Assembly (NCBI GenBank): GCA_026391675.1
Contig: JAPLDQ010000020.1
Coordinates: forward strand, 1 to 64,000
Source: Bacteroidota bacterium
GTDB lineage: Bacteria; Bacteroidota; Bacteroidia; Bacteroidales; JACABE01
Length of the DNA: 64,000 nucleotides
Direction: 5' to 3'
Part shown: piece after piece, positions 26,906 through 38,253 of the stretch
Layout of the letters: each line of letters begins with the position of its first letter
Position numbering within the stretch: position 1 is the first letter of the stretch
Program-made: the position numbers and the translations under genes
Notes under the pieces: generated by a model
The model's input: only the letters and a program-made list of their open reading frames with translations
Told to the model about the DNA's origin: nothing
Databases searched by the model: none

Positions 26906-27376
26906 ATGGATAATAAGGTCAGACAAGGATGTTCATGTTGTAGTCATCAATTCTATCAGCGTAAAAAGATATTGGTAATTTGTACCGGTAATTCATGCAG
27001 AAGCCAGATGGCTGAAGGCTGGTTGCGCTCTTTTGATGAAACTATTGATGTGTTTTCAGCCGGAACTCATCCTGAAAGGAAAGTTAATGCTTATGCTGTA
27101 ATTGTAATGAAAGAGGTTAATATTGACATTTCAGGGAATTATCCAAATAATATAAATGAATTCATCCATGATGATTTTGATTATGTTATAACTGTTTGCG
27201 ATAACGCAAGACAAAAATGTCCTGTTTTTAAAGGCATTGTCTCGCAAAATTTGCACATTGGGTTTGAAGATCCGGCTAATGCATGCGGTTCTGATGACGA
27301 AATTCTTGAAGTATACAGGAAAATCCGTGACCAGATTGGAGAAGCTTTTTATCAGTTCTATATATCTATCAAATAA
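26906..27376 (+). CDS. arsC: Arsenate reductase (LMW-phosphatase fold, thioredoxin type)
   Basis: A 156-residue reductase of arsenate to arsenite. The P-loop is CTGNSCRS with nucleophile C26, and C98 and C105 provide the disulfide relay typical of thioredoxin-coupled ArsC rather than plain tyrosine phosphatases. FEDPANA carries the general-acid Asp. It is odd in having about 20 extra N-terminal residues with a GCSCC motif (C9, C11, C12) before the usual KKILVICTGN start. The promoter TAACTTTG at 26867-26874 lies upstream of the full frame, so the extension is probably translated. No arsenic pump or ArsR gene is adjacent. Confidence 0.85.
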   Translation: MDNKVRQGCSCCSHQFYQRKKILVICTGNSCRSQMAEGWLRSFDETIDVFSAGTHPERKVNAYAVIVMKEVNIDISGNYPNNINEFIHDDFDYVITVCDNARQKCPVFKGIVSQNLHIGFEDPANACGSDDEILEVYRKIRDQIGEAFYQFYISIK

Positions 27377-27537
27377 AATAGTTTATTTAATATTTATTAA
27401 ACAGAATTATTATTAGAGGCAAAAAAGTTAAAATCTCTTAAAACAGCTATTATTTATGAACTAAAAAAATAGAAATTACGTTTTTTGAAAAATTTTTATA
27501 ATAAATTTATGGTTTAACTTAAAAATCTATTAAGAAA

Positions 27538-28983
27538 ATGAAAAAGTATTTTGCTTTAATGTTTTTTGCAGCTTTTGCTGGAGGTTTAATTGCTGTAGGA
27601 ACATACAACTATCTGGAAAAAAGAAATTCAGACCAACAATTATTTAACCAGTCAACAATTCCTTCCAAGTTTACCGGGAATTATTCAGCAAGCATTAATT
27701 CAGGCTGTGATTTTGTTCAGGCTGCAGAAATGACAGTGCATGCAGTTGTAAATATTAAAACTGAATTTCAAAGAAGAACCACTGTATATGATGATTTCTT
27801 TGGTTTTTTTGGAAATCCTTATGGAAATTCCCAAATACTTTCAGCAACAGGCTCCGGGGTGATTATTTCAAATGATGGTTATATCGTAACTAATAATCAT
27901 GTTGTTCAGGAAGCTGATAAAATAGAGGTTACCCTGAACGATAAAAGAATATTTAATGCAAAAATTATAGCTACTGACCCTTCAACTGATCTGGCATTGC
28001 TGAAAATAGATGCTTCGGAACTGCCAACAGTTGTATTTGGTAATTCTGATGAGGTTAAAATAGGAGAGTGGGTTTTGGCAGTTGGAAATCCATTTAATTT
28101 AACTTCTACGGTTACTGCAGGTATTGTTAGTGCAAAAGCCAGGAATATCAATATTCTGGGCAAAAACAGCAATCAAAGTCCTATTGAATCATTCATTCAG
28201 ACCGATGCTGCTGTAAACCCCGGAAACAGTGGAGGTGCATTGGTTAATACCAAGGGTGAACTGGTTGGCATAAATGCTGCTATTGCTTCCAACACAGGTT
28301 CTTATAGTGGCTATTCATTTGCAATCCCTGTAAATATAGTCAGGAAAGTTACTGAAGATCTTAAAAAGTTTGGTATTGTTCAACGTGCATATTTAGGTGT
28401 TTCTATAGCTGAAATAGATGGTAAACTGGCTGAAAATAAAAAATTAAACAATACTAAAGGAATATATATTGGTGATGTAATAGAAAATGGTGCAGCGGCT
28501 CAGGCTGGAATAAAAGAAGGAGATATTATCTCTTCTGTAAACGGGAAACAGGTAAACAGTAATTCTGAACTGCTTGAGGCAATAGGACAATATCGTCCAT
28601 CTGATAAAATTGTAATTTCAGTTGTAAGAAATGATAAACCTGTTGATTTTACAGTAACACTTCAGAATCAAAATGGAAAAACCGATTTAATTTTGAAAGA
28701 AGAGAAGCAAACATTTACGCTGCTTGGAGCTAATTTTGAAGTTTTGTCAAATGATGCTTTAACAAAATATAATCTTAATAATGGTATAATGATAAGTAAA
28801 CTTAACAATTCAGTATTTAGAAATGCAGGCATAAGGGAAGGATTTATAATAACTGAAATTGATAAAAAAGCGGTTAAAAATTTAAATGATTTAAAAAATT
28901 ATACAAATAAAAAAGGGCAAACTTTAGTTTCAGGTACTTATCCCGGAGACTGGAGAACTTATTATTTTATATTAAATTTATAG
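27538..28983 (+). CDS. degQ: HtrA/Deg-family serine protease
   Basis: A periplasmic protein-quality-control protease of 481 residues. Residues 1-22 form a signal or anchor. The protease domain holds H121 (VTNNHV), D151 (DLALLK) and S231 (NPGNSGG). Two PDZ domains follow (about 285-380 and 385-475); the second is degenerate. The architecture equals DegP/DegQ. It is monocistronic, with an AT-rich spacer of 160 bp before it and about 200 bp after. Stress regulation is likely but no specific operator is visible. Confidence 0.92.
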   Translation: MKKYFALMFFAAFAGGLIAVGTYNYLEKRNSDQQLFNQSTIPSKFTGNYSASINSGCDFVQAAEMTVHAVVNIKTEFQRRTTVYDDFFGFFGNPYGNSQILSATGSGVIISNDGYIVTNNHVVQEADKIEVTLNDKRIFNAKIIATDPSTDLALLKIDASELPTVVFGNSDEVKIGEWVLAVGNPFNLTSTVTAGIVSAKARNINILGKNSNQSPIESFIQTDAAVNPGNSGGALVNTKGELVGINAAIASNTGSYSGYSFAIPVNIVRKVTEDLKKFGIVQRAYLGVSIAEIDGKLAENKKLNNTKGIYIGDVIENGAAAQAGIKEGDIISSVNGKQVNSNSELLEAIGQYRPSDKIVISVVRNDKPVDFTVTLQNQNGKTDLILKEEKQTFTLLGANFEVLSNDALTKYNLNNGIMISKLNNSVFRNAGIREGFIITEIDKKAVKNLNDLKNYTNKKGQTLVSGTYPGDWRTYYFILNL

Positions 28984-29180
28984 CACCTATTGCTTTTTTT
29001 AATAAAAAGCGAACTTTTTTCAATAAAATACGTTATAGTAAGACTTTATTATCTAAAAAACACTGTTTTTTCAATAATAATTGTATTATAGTTTTTTTAG
29101 TAATATTTTTTTTTTAAGTTTGTAAATTCATAACTAAAAAGATTGAAAAACTAAAATAATCAAGTCGATAAATCTATTCT

Positions 29181-30047
29181 ATGAGGCAGCTAAAGATAAC
29201 TAAATCAATTACTAATCGTGAAACAGCTTCTCTTGATAAATATCTTCAGGATATTGGGAAAGAAGAATTGATTTCTGCAGAAGAAGAAGTTTTATTGGCT
29301 CAACGCATTAAGGCAGGTGATCAGATTGCTTTAGAAAAACTTACCAAAGCCAATTTACGTTTTGTGGTTTCAGTAGCTAAACAATATCAAAACCAGGGAT
29401 TAAGTTTACCTGATTTAATTAATGAAGGTAATTTAGGCCTGATAAAAGCAGCAAAAAGATTTGATGAAACCCGTGGATTTAAATTTATTTCATATGCTGT
29501 ATGGTGGATTCGTCAGTCTATTTTACAGGCATTGGCCGAGCAATCCCGTATTGTAAGGTTACCATTAAATCAGGTTGGTTCTTTGAATAAAATTAAAAAA
29601 GAAACATCAAAGCTTGAACAACGTCTCGAAAGAGCACCCTCAATTCAGGAAATAGCTGATTCATTGGATATTCCAAGAGATAAAATTGCTGATGTAATGA
29701 ATATTACTACACGTTATGTCTCAATGGATGCTCCTTTAATTCAGGACGAAGACACTAATTTTATTGATGTTTTTGTTTCTGACGACAGCCCCGTAACTGA
29801 TTCATTACTGATGCGCGAATCATTGGCAAAGGAAATTGAACGATCTTTGGCAACTTTAACCGATAAGGAGCGCGATGTAGTTAATCTATTCTACGGAATA
29901 GGAATGAGTCATGGGCTTACCCTGGACGAAATCGGTGCAAAGTTCGATTTAACAAGAGAAAGAGTTCGTCAGATTAAGGAAAAAGCAATCAGACGTTTAA
30001 AAAATACCTCCAGAAGTAAGTTATTAAGAGCATACTTAGGCGAATAA
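29181..30047 (+). CDS. rpoD: Primary RNA polymerase sigma factor (Bacteroidota type)
   Basis: The 288-residue housekeeping sigma factor lacks the long region 1.1, as is normal in Bacteroidota. It starts [11 protein letters not shown], then [18 protein letters not shown] (region 1.2), [18 protein letters not shown] and [17 protein letters not shown] (regions 2.2-2.4), region 3, and [25 protein letters not shown] (region 4.2). It recognises the TTTG/TAnnTTTG promoters seen throughout this window. Its own -7 element may be TAAGTTTG at 29115-29122. Confidence 0.96.
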   Translation: MRQLKITKSITNRETASLDKYLQDIGKEELISAEEEVLLAQRIKAGDQIALEKLTKANLRFVVSVAKQYQNQGLSLPDLINEGNLGLIKAAKRFDETRGFKFISYAVWWIRQSILQALAEQSRIVRLPLNQVGSLNKIKKETSKLEQRLERAPSIQEIADSLDIPRDKIADVMNITTRYVSMDAPLIQDEDTNFIDVFVSDDSPVTDSLLMRESLAKEIERSLATLTDKERDVVNLFYGIGMSHGLTLDEIGAKFDLTRERVRQIKEKAIRRLKNTSRSKLLRAYLGE

Positions 30048-30070
30048 GATTTTTATTAAAAATATTTTTG

Positions 30071-30111
30071 GGGATTACAAAAATTAAATTTCTGTAATCC
30101 CTTTGTTTTTT
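30071..30111 (+). terminator. Terminator of rpoD
   Basis: GGGATTACA at 30071-30079 pairs with TGTAATCCC at 30093-30101, followed by TTTGTTTTTTT. It lies 24 bp after the rpoD stop, and the pyrG -7 element TAATTTTG overlaps its tail at 30112-30119. Confidence 0.85.
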
Positions 30112-30163
30112 TAATTTTGTACTCTTAAATAAACTTTCACATTAACATTGTAAACATTTATAA

Positions 30164-31771
<1,608 letters not shown>

Positions 31772-31838
31772 AAATTCCATTTAATTGCTTAATTTTGCAC
31801 ACTTAAATTTTTAACATCTTTACATTATACATTTTAAT

Positions 31839-33761
31839 ATGGACAGGAATACAATATTAGGTTTACTTTTAATTTTTTTATTATTTATCGGATACAGTTG
31901 GTGGAGTGCACCTTCAAAAGAAGAGTTGGCTGCAAAAAAAACTCAGGATTCTTTAGCAATACTTGAAAAGAAAATTGATACAACTACATTAGCTTCACAA
32001 TCAAGAGTAAAAGATACTACTCAAATCGTTAAAGATTCAGTACAGAACGTTGAGAAATTGCATGATATTCTTGGTGATTTTGCAAATAGTGCTAAAGGTG
32101 AAGACAAAAATTTTATTATTGAAAATGATTTAATAAAATTAACTATAGCATCAAAAGGTGGTCGGATTGCACAGGCCGAGTTGAAAAATTTCAAGACCTA
32201 TGATACTTTACCTTTAATATTGTTTACAAAAGATTCATCAGAATTCAATCTTACTTTTTATACTTCAAACAACAGGGTAATTAATACCGGTGATTTAATT
32301 TTTAGTGCTTTTGACAGCAAAGGAAATCCATTAGATAAAAATAATCTGAAAGTTTCAGGCAATGATTCAATAATTATTGCCATGCGTTTATTTGCAGGTG
32401 ATTCAAGTGCCAAAACATCAAAATATATTGAATTTCAATATACTTTATACGGTAATAATTATATGATGGGTTTTAAAATCAATACCGTTGGGATGCAGGA
32501 AATTATTGCATCAAGAGCCGATTTTATTGATTTAAACTGGAATGCCGATTTACGAGGACAGGAAAAGAATCATAAAAATGAACATATGATTACTTCTGTT
32601 TATTATAAACCCTCCAAAGATGATGTTGATTATCTGAAAGAAACCAAGGATGATGAAGCTAAATTAAATTTCCCTCTTAAATGGATTTCTTTTAAACAAC
32701 AATTTTTTGCAGCAACATTAATTGCACAGGATCAGTTCGTAAATGCTGAAATTAAATCTTTTACCAATAAAGATAAAGAAGGTGGCCGATATTTAAAAAC
32801 ACTAACTTCAAAATTAGGGATTCCTTATAAATCTAATGCAGATAATAGTGTTGCAATGCATTTCTTTTTTGGACCAAACAAATATAATATCTTACGAACT
32901 TATAATTTAGAACTGGAACGTCAGATTCCACTCGGATGGAGTTTCTTTTTACTGCAATGGATTAACAGATATGCTGTAATTCCTGTTTTTGACTTTTTAA
33001 GTAAATTTAACTGGAATTACGGTATCATTATATTGATACTCACTATTTTATTAAAGATAGTTTTGTTCCCGATTGCCTATAAATCCTATATGTCATCAGC
33101 TAAAATGAAAGTTTTAAAGCCGGAGATTGATGAAATTGGACAGAAATTTCCTAAGAAGGAACAGGCAATGGATAAACAAAGGGCAACTATGGCTTTGTAT
33201 AAGAAAGCAGGCGTAAATCCAATGGCTGGTTGTATTCCAATGCTTTTGCAGTTCCCTATTTTAATCGCTATGTTCCGCTTTTTCCCTGCTTCTATTGAAT
33301 TGCGTCAGCAATCATTTTTATGGGCAACCGATTTATCCAGCTATGATTCTATTGTTTCCTGGACGACTCAGATTCCTATTTTAAGTACATTTTATGGTAA
33401 CCATGTAAGTTTATTTGCCTTATTAATGGCTGTTTCGAATCTTTTTTATACAAAGATGAATCAGGATATGATGGGTTCAACCAATAGTATGCCGGGTATG
33501 AAAACTATGATGTATATTATGCCTATTATGTTCTTAGGATTCTTAAATAGTTATTCTTCAGCTTTAAATTACTACTATTTTATTTCCACTATGCTTACTT
33601 TTGGTCAGATGTATGCAATCCGTATGTTTGTTAATGAAGATAAAATTCATGCCCGTATTCAGGAAAATAAAAAGAAAATTGTAGCTAAATCAAAATTTCA
33701 GCAAAGACTTGAAGATATGGCTAAACAACGCGGTTATAATACCAATCCAAAGAAAAAGTAA
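31839..33761 (+). CDS. yidC: Membrane protein insertase YidC
   Basis: A 640-residue insertase that places proteins into the inner membrane with or without SecYEG. It has one N-terminal membrane helix (residues 3-22), a long periplasmic beta-sandwich (about 90-350) and the five-helix insertase core (about 365-600) with AKMKVLKPEIDEI and GCIPMLLQFPI. A basic C-terminal tail with several Lys follows, as expected for ribosome contact. It ends in the strong terminator at 33786-33820. The -7 element TAATTTTG is at 31790-31797. Confidence 0.96.
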   Translation: MDRNTILGLLLIFLLFIGYSWWSAPSKEELAAKKTQDSLAILEKKIDTTTLASQSRVKDTTQIVKDSVQNVEKLHDILGDFANSAKGEDKNFIIENDLIKLTIASKGGRIAQAELKNFKTYDTLPLILFTKDSSEFNLTFYTSNNRVINTGDLIFSAFDSKGNPLDKNNLKVSGNDSIIIAMRLFAGDSSAKTSKYIEFQYTLYGNNYMMGFKINTVGMQEIIASRADFIDLNWNADLRGQEKNHKNEHMITSVYYKPSKDDVDYLKETKDDEAKLNFPLKWISFKQQFFAATLIAQDQFVNAEIKSFTNKDKEGGRYLKTLTSKLGIPYKSNADNSVAMHFFFGPNKYNILRTYNLELERQIPLGWSFFLLQWINRYAVIPVFDFLSKFNWNYGIIILILTILLKIVLFPIAYKSYMSSAKMKVLKPEIDEIGQKFPKKEQAMDKQRATMALYKKAGVNPMAGCIPMLLQFPILIAMFRFFPASIELRQQSFLWATDLSSYDSIVSWTTQIPILSTFYGNHVSLFALLMAVSNLFYTKMNQDMMGSTNSMPGMKTMMYIMPIMFLGFLNSYSSALNYYYFISTMLTFGQMYAIRMFVNEDKIHARIQENKKKIVAKSKFQQRLEDMAKQRGYNTNPKKK

Positions 33762-33785
33762 ATCTGATATTAAATTATTATTAAG

Positions 33786-33820
33786 GAGTCTGTTTCATAA
33801 TTAAACAGACTCTTTTTTTT
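33786..33820 (+). terminator. Terminator of yidC
   Basis: A 10-bp perfect stem (GAGTCTGTTT at 33786-33795 with AAACAGACTC at 33803-33812), a 7-nt loop and eight T residues, 25 bp after the yidC stop. Confidence 0.92.
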
Positions 33821-33927
33821 GCTAATGATATTTATATCAAATTTATCAAAACATCCTTATAAAATAATTATGCTATTGTTTCGTTGAAATAAAAAAAATA
33901 TGTAGGTTTGCTATAAAATCGGACTAA

Positions 33928-35472
33928 ATGAATCTATCTTACTTCAAGTTATTGATAATTAGTAGTTTTATCACCATATTACTTCCTCAAGCTATGGCAC
34001 AAAGCAAGAAAGTAATAAGAGCTGAAATTGAAACTACTGAAGATGCAAAACCATTTAATATACTAAACCTTGGAAATAACGGAATTCTAATAATTAACAA
34101 GCTTAACGAATATACTGACAGAAAAACCCTGAACTGGTCATTTACATATTACAATAATTCGTTACAAAAAAGATGGGCAAAGAAAATTCCACTTTCAGAA
34201 GATTTTCTTTATCAAGGTTTTGCATTTGAACAGGATAGTGTATATTTATTTTTCTATAAAGAAAATAAAAAATCTACAGATCCAAACTTAAAAATAATAG
34301 CAATTGAACCTTTAAAATCAAATTATTCAATTTATGATAATTTAGTGATTGAAAAAGGTAAAATTAATACACTTCAATTATATCACACCCTGGCTTTTTT
34401 TACAGTTGAAAATAAATCAAATATAAGTTTATATATAAGTGAATTAAGCAAAAGAAAAATTAAAGAAATTCAAATTGATAATTCAAATTTAAATGTTGAA
34501 AATTTATGCATAGATACTACAAATAAACTGGTTTATCTTTTATTTAAAAAAGAAATAAATAAACATGAATATAGCTTTTTGCTTAAAAAATTCAATTTAG
34601 ATGGGATTGAACTTTCTTCTTTAGAAGTTAAAAATTCAGAAGCAAACAGAATATTATTAACAGGTATGCTTACATGTTTAAATGATTCAGCAATAAGTAT
34701 AACCGGATCTTATGCATTGGCTGATGGCAAACCTTCGGTTAATACTGAAACAAACATTATTGAATCATCAGGTATTTATTTTGTAAAAATTGAAAATAAT
34801 ATAATCCAACCTATTCGGTTTATTAATTTCCTTGAATTTGACGGTATTAATAAGTATTTGAGTAAACGCGAAGTATCAAAAATTAAGAAAATTCAGGAAA
34901 ATAAAACACAAAAGGAGTTTTCTCTTAATTATTTACTCCTCGAACATGAGGTTATGAAAATAAATAATAAACTGTTATTTGTTGCTGAAGCATTTTACCC
35001 TGAATATCGTGTTATCTCTGATATGTCTTATGATTATTATGGAAGAATGACACCTGTTTCACGTACAATTTTTGACGGATACCGTTATACCAATGCTTTT
35101 ATATTATGTCTTGACGAAAATGGGAATGTCAAATGGAATCAGTTGTTTGATGTATGGAATATTTTAACAATGGAAATTAAAGAAAGAGTAAGTGTAATGC
35201 CCCTGAACAATGAATTTCTGTTTTCATATAATGATGACGGAGAAGTCGTTTATAAACTGATAAGTGATACTTCAACTAATTCGGATATTGACAATTTGAA
35301 AATTGAAATGTCTTATGGAAATGATAAAGTAATGTCAAATTTTTCAGCAAATATTGATTACTGGTATAATAATTATTATCTGGTTTATGGCGTACAGACC
35401 ATTAAGAATAATTCGCTGGCCAATCGAAGCAAACGTACAGTTTTTTATATGAATAAAGTTTCGTTTGAATAA
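33928..35472 (+). CDS. Exported protein of unknown function
   Basis: A 514-residue protein with a signal peptide (hydrophobic 8-20, then AMAQS). I do not recognise a family. The body alternates short hydrophobic strands with turns (for example YLLFKKE, GIYFVKIENN, FILCLDENGNVKWNQLF), a pattern that suggests a beta-propeller or similar all-beta fold, with no Cys cluster, lipobox or sorting domain. It is preceded by TAGGTTTG at 33903-33910 and ends in a terminator shared with the convergent ferritin-like gene, so it is a single-gene unit. It is likely periplasmic. Confidence 0.6.
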   Translation: MNLSYFKLLIISSFITILLPQAMAQSKKVIRAEIETTEDAKPFNILNLGNNGILIINKLNEYTDRKTLNWSFTYYNNSLQKRWAKKIPLSEDFLYQGFAFEQDSVYLFFYKENKKSTDPNLKIIAIEPLKSNYSIYDNLVIEKGKINTLQLYHTLAFFTVENKSNISLYISELSKRKIKEIQIDNSNLNVENLCIDTTNKLVYLLFKKEINKHEYSFLLKKFNLDGIELSSLEVKNSEANRILLTGMLTCLNDSAISITGSYALADGKPSVNTETNIIESSGIYFVKIENNIIQPIRFINFLEFDGINKYLSKREVSKIKKIQENKTQKEFSLNYLLLEHEVMKINNKLLFVAEAFYPEYRVISDMSYDYYGRMTPVSRTIFDGYRYTNAFILCLDENGNVKWNQLFDVWNILTMEIKERVSVMPLNNEFLFSYNDDGEVVYKLISDTSTNSDIDNLKIEMSYGNDKVMSNFSANIDYWYNNYYLVYGVQTIKNNSLANRSKRTVFYMNKVSFE

Positions 35473-35492
35473 AACTGAAATTGTATGCAAAC

Positions 35493-35526
35493 AAAAAAGC
35501 CATTTCTGAAAAGAAATGGCTTTTTT
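35493..35526. terminator. Bidirectional terminator
   Basis: A 15-bp perfect stem (35493-35507 and 35512-35526, core GCCATTTCT) with a GAAA loop and flanking A- and T-runs. It sits between the convergent exported-protein and ferritin-like genes. Confidence 0.92.
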
Positions 35527-35544
35527 ATTAATTATTTAATTGAT

Positions 35545-36051
35545 TTAGAAAGGCCAGAAATTATTATCATACCAGATTTCTTCTTTCAATTCCTCGTTTA
35601 ATTTGTGTAAAAGCTGGCTGTGTCCTTGTTCCCAATCAGCCAACATTTTATATAGTTCCTTTTCATTGATATCAGTAGCAGTTTCAGCTCTTTCAGAATA
35701 GATTTTTACAGCCCTGTTTTCAAAATCCATAGCAGCTGAAATAGCAGCAGCTTCAAAGCTTGCAGCCGTAATTTGTTTCTTAATGTCATCAGTCAATACT
35801 TTCAAAGCAACTTCATCATGTGTATCGCCATGGGTAGTATCGTTTTTTAAGAATTCATTGGTTTTTACGTAGTGAGAAAACTGACGGGATAAAAATTTAA
35901 TATGTTCGTCTTCTTCTTCAGCCATCATGCTGAAAACTTTTTTTGCTGCTTCACTGTCAGACTTTTCTGCTACATTTGAATAAAAAGCTTTTCCTCTTTT
36001 TTCAAGTAATATAGCTTCTTTTAAAATGTCGATTGCGGTTTTGTTTTCCAT
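35545..36051 (-). CDS. Ferritin-like/rubrerythrin-type protein
   Basis: A 168-residue four-helix diiron protein. I use the ATG at 36051 (MENKTAIDILKEA) because the longer frame adds 33 residues that overlap the promoter. Likely ligands lie in EAILLEKRGKAFY, EEEDEHIKF, DFENRAVKIYSE and EQGHSQLL. It has no rubredoxin domain, unlike full rubrerythrins, and ends in WYDNNFWPF, a tail I recall from ferritin-like proteins of anaerobes. It probably detoxifies peroxide or handles iron, in keeping with the oxygen-sensitive KorAB. Confidence 0.82.
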   Translation of the reverse strand: MENKTAIDILKEAILLEKRGKAFYSNVAEKSDSEAAKKVFSMMAEEEDEHIKFLSRQFSHYVKTNEFLKNDTTHGDTHDEVALKVLTDDIKKQITAASFEAAAISAAMDFENRAVKIYSERAETATDINEKELYKMLADWEQGHSQLLHKLNEELKEEIWYDNNFWPF

Positions 36052-36086
36052 TATATTATGTTTTATATTTTGATTTCGTCTACGTG

Positions 36087-36120
36087 CAAAATTAGGACTT
36101 TTATTAATTATATTAACAAA
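36087..36120 (-). promoter_or_regulatory. Promoter of the ferritin-like gene
   Basis: On the minus strand, TTTG at 36120-36117 and TAATTTTG at 36094-36087 are separated by 22 bp, with the start codon 35 bp further on. Both boxes match the Bacteroidota consensus. Confidence 0.65.
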
Positions 36121-36191
36121 TATCATTAAAAAAGTTTTAAAGCAAGCCAATTTTCTTAATTTTGTAATTTACTTTGAAATCATAATCTATC

Positions 36192-37613
36192 ATGATACAT
36201 CAGCAACTGGCATTGTTATTTGAAGACTGGGCAAAAGAAAAAGCCGTCAGTATAGATTTATTACCTGCTTCAGGTTCGTACCGCAAATATTTTCGAATAG
36301 TTGGAGTTACTAAAACTTGTTTAGGCGTTTACAATGCAGATAAAAAGGAAAATCAGGCATTTATAGCATTTACAAAGCATTTTTTACAAAAAAAATGTAA
36401 TGTTCCTAACATCTTTGCTGAAAATTTAACTGAAAATATTTATTTAATTGAAGATTTTGGTGATGAAACTTTATTTAACAGAATACAAAAATTACAGCGC
36501 ACAGAAGAAAATAATGAAATAATTATTGAACTTTATAAAAAAGTTATTGACGAATTACCTAAATTTCAGATAATTGCTGCTAAAGACTTTGATTTTACTG
36601 CTTGTTATCCGCGTGCAGAATTTGACAAACAATCAATGTTCTGGGATTTAAACTATTTTAAATATTATTTTTTAAAATTAGCTCAAATACCTTTTGATGA
36701 GCAAAAATTAGAAGAAGATTTTCATGTTTTTACAGATTTTTTGTTGGAAGCAGAAAATAATTATTTCCTTTATCGCGATTTTCAGTCAAGGAATATAATG
36801 TTATATCAGGGAAAACCTTATTTTGTTGATTATCAGGGTGGAAGGAGAGGCGCTTTACAATATGATATTGCTTCTTTGCTTTATGATGCCAAGGCTGATT
36901 TAAGTAATGAGGTAAGAGCTATATTGCTTGAATATTATATCGAACGTTTACAGCAATACATCCAGTTTGACAAGCAAAAATTCTCAGCCTACTATTATGG
37001 TTTTGTAATGATACGTATCATGCAAGCCATGGGTGCCTATGGATTCCGTGGTTTTTACGAAAACAAAACGGTCTTCCTGCAAAGTATTCCTTATGCCTTA
37101 AATAACTTAAACTGGATACTTAAAAATACCAGTTTGCCAATTTCAATTCCTACATTAACAGCTACTTTATCTAATTTATCCCAGGCAACTAAAATCAAAA
37201 AAATTGTAAATACGCAGAACTTAAAAATTAATATAAATAGTTTCTCTTATAAACAACAGATTCCTATAGACAATACCGGGAATGGGGGAGGTTTTGTATT
37301 TGATTGCCGTGCTTTACCTAATCCCGGCCGGATAGAGGTATTCAGGACTCAAACTGGTAAGGATAAAACTGTAATCAATTTCCTGGAAAGTGAAATCGTT
37401 GTTAAACTTTTTCTGGATAATGTTTTTAACACAATCTGTATTTCTATTGATAACTATATAGAAAGAGGTTTTGAAAACCTGATGATTAATTTTGGATGTA
37501 CCGGTGGACAGCATCGTTCCGTGTATTGTGCCGAGAAAATTGCTGCTATGATTAGCGAAAGATATAATCTGCACTGCAATATACAACATACTGCTCAGAA
37601 AGATAATAATTAG
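36192..37613 (+). CDS. Sugar kinase (APH fold) fused to RapZ C-terminal domain
   Basis: A two-domain protein of 473 residues. Residues 1-340 are an aminoglycoside-phosphotransferase/choline-kinase-fold kinase: GSYRKYF (glycine-rich loop), the catalytic loop RDFQSRN (D196, N201) and the metal-binding VDYQGG (D213). Residues about 355-470 match the C-terminal domain of RapZ: FDCRALPNPG, RTQTGKD and GCTGGQHRS (435-443). In E. coli that RapZ domain binds glucosamine-6-phosphate. The kinase half resembles AmgK-type anomeric kinases for MurNAc/GlcNAc. The fusion thus points to cell-wall amino-sugar recycling with built-in sensing, which is inference. No MurU-type nucleotidyltransferase follows. TAATTTTG lies at 36157-36164. 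Confidence 0.8.
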   Translation: MIHQQLALLFEDWAKEKAVSIDLLPASGSYRKYFRIVGVTKTCLGVYNADKKENQAFIAFTKHFLQKKCNVPNIFAENLTENIYLIEDFGDETLFNRIQKLQRTEENNEIIIELYKKVIDELPKFQIIAAKDFDFTACYPRAEFDKQSMFWDLNYFKYYFLKLAQIPFDEQKLEEDFHVFTDFLLEAENNYFLYRDFQSRNIMLYQGKPYFVDYQGGRRGALQYDIASLLYDAKADLSNEVRAILLEYYIERLQQYIQFDKQKFSAYYYGFVMIRIMQAMGAYGFRGFYENKTVFLQSIPYALNNLNWILKNTSLPISIPTLTATLSNLSQATKIKKIVNTQNLKININSFSYKQQIPIDNTGNGGGFVFDCRALPNPGRIEVFRTQTGKDKTVINFLESEIVVKLFLDNVFNTICISIDNYIERGFENLMINFGCTGGQHRSVYCAEKIAAMISERYNLHCNIQHTAQKDNN

Positions 37614-37621
37614 TTTTTAGA

Positions 37622-38242
37622 ATGCTCAGGAAAAATACGGTTATACAATTAATATTATCTGCAATTGTTGTGGTATTGGCAGTTTATATCTATAACAGTA
37701 TAATGAATCCGTTGAAGTTTAAAGACGAAGTAAGCAGGAGAGAGGCTGTTGTTATTGAAAAATTGAAAGACATAAGAACAATGCAGCTGGCATATAAATC
37801 TGTTTATGGAATTTATGCTGCTAATTTTGATACGTTGATTCATTTTGTAAAGGAAGGTAAAATGCCTATCGTAAAAAGAATCGGGAATGTACCTGATTCT
37901 TTAACAGAAGAACAAGCATTAAAATTAAAATTGATTAGCCGGGATACTATTTATATAAATACATATCAGGTGCTGTTTAATGGTAAAAAAGATTTTGACC
38001 TCGAAAACATCAGATTTATCCCAAACACTAAAAGGGAATTTAGTTTAAATGCAATTACTATAGCTAAGAACGCAATAGAAGTACCTGTTTTTGAGGTTAC
38101 TGCATCATATAATGCATATTTAGAAGGTTTAGATAGTCTTTTGGTTAAAAATTTAATAATTAAAGCCCAGGAAATGAATAAATTTGCTGGTTTAAAATTA
38201 GGTTCAATGGAAGAACCATCATATAGTGGTAATTGGGAATAA
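37622..38242 (+). CDS. Single-pass membrane protein, pilin-like N-terminus
   Basis: A 206-residue protein with one membrane helix (about 9-24) directly followed by a long helix and IRTMQLAYKSVYGIYAANF, which resembles the early part of pseudopilins. It lacks a cleavage motif with Gly-Phe/Glu, so pilin processing is doubtful. No annotated family is recognised. It starts 8 bp after the kinase/RapZ-C gene and is followed at 11 bp by the DUF3822 gene, so it belongs to the same operon. I recall similar proteins beside DUF3822 in other Bacteroidota. Confidence 0.6.
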   Translation: MLRKNTVIQLILSAIVVVLAVYIYNSIMNPLKFKDEVSRREAVVIEKLKDIRTMQLAYKSVYGIYAANFDTLIHFVKEGKMPIVKRIGNVPDSLTEEQALKLKLISRDTIYINTYQVLFNGKKDFDLENIRFIPNTKREFSLNAITIAKNAIEVPVFEVTASYNAYLEGLDSLLVKNLIIKAQEMNKFAGLKLGSMEEPSYSGNWE

Positions 38243-38253
38243 TAATAAAATAA

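Noticed and set aside
27377-27537. Terminator or small RNA between arsC and the Deg protease gene
   Set aside because: Only a weak GTTTA/TAAAC pairing is visible in very AT-rich DNA, which is expected by chance.
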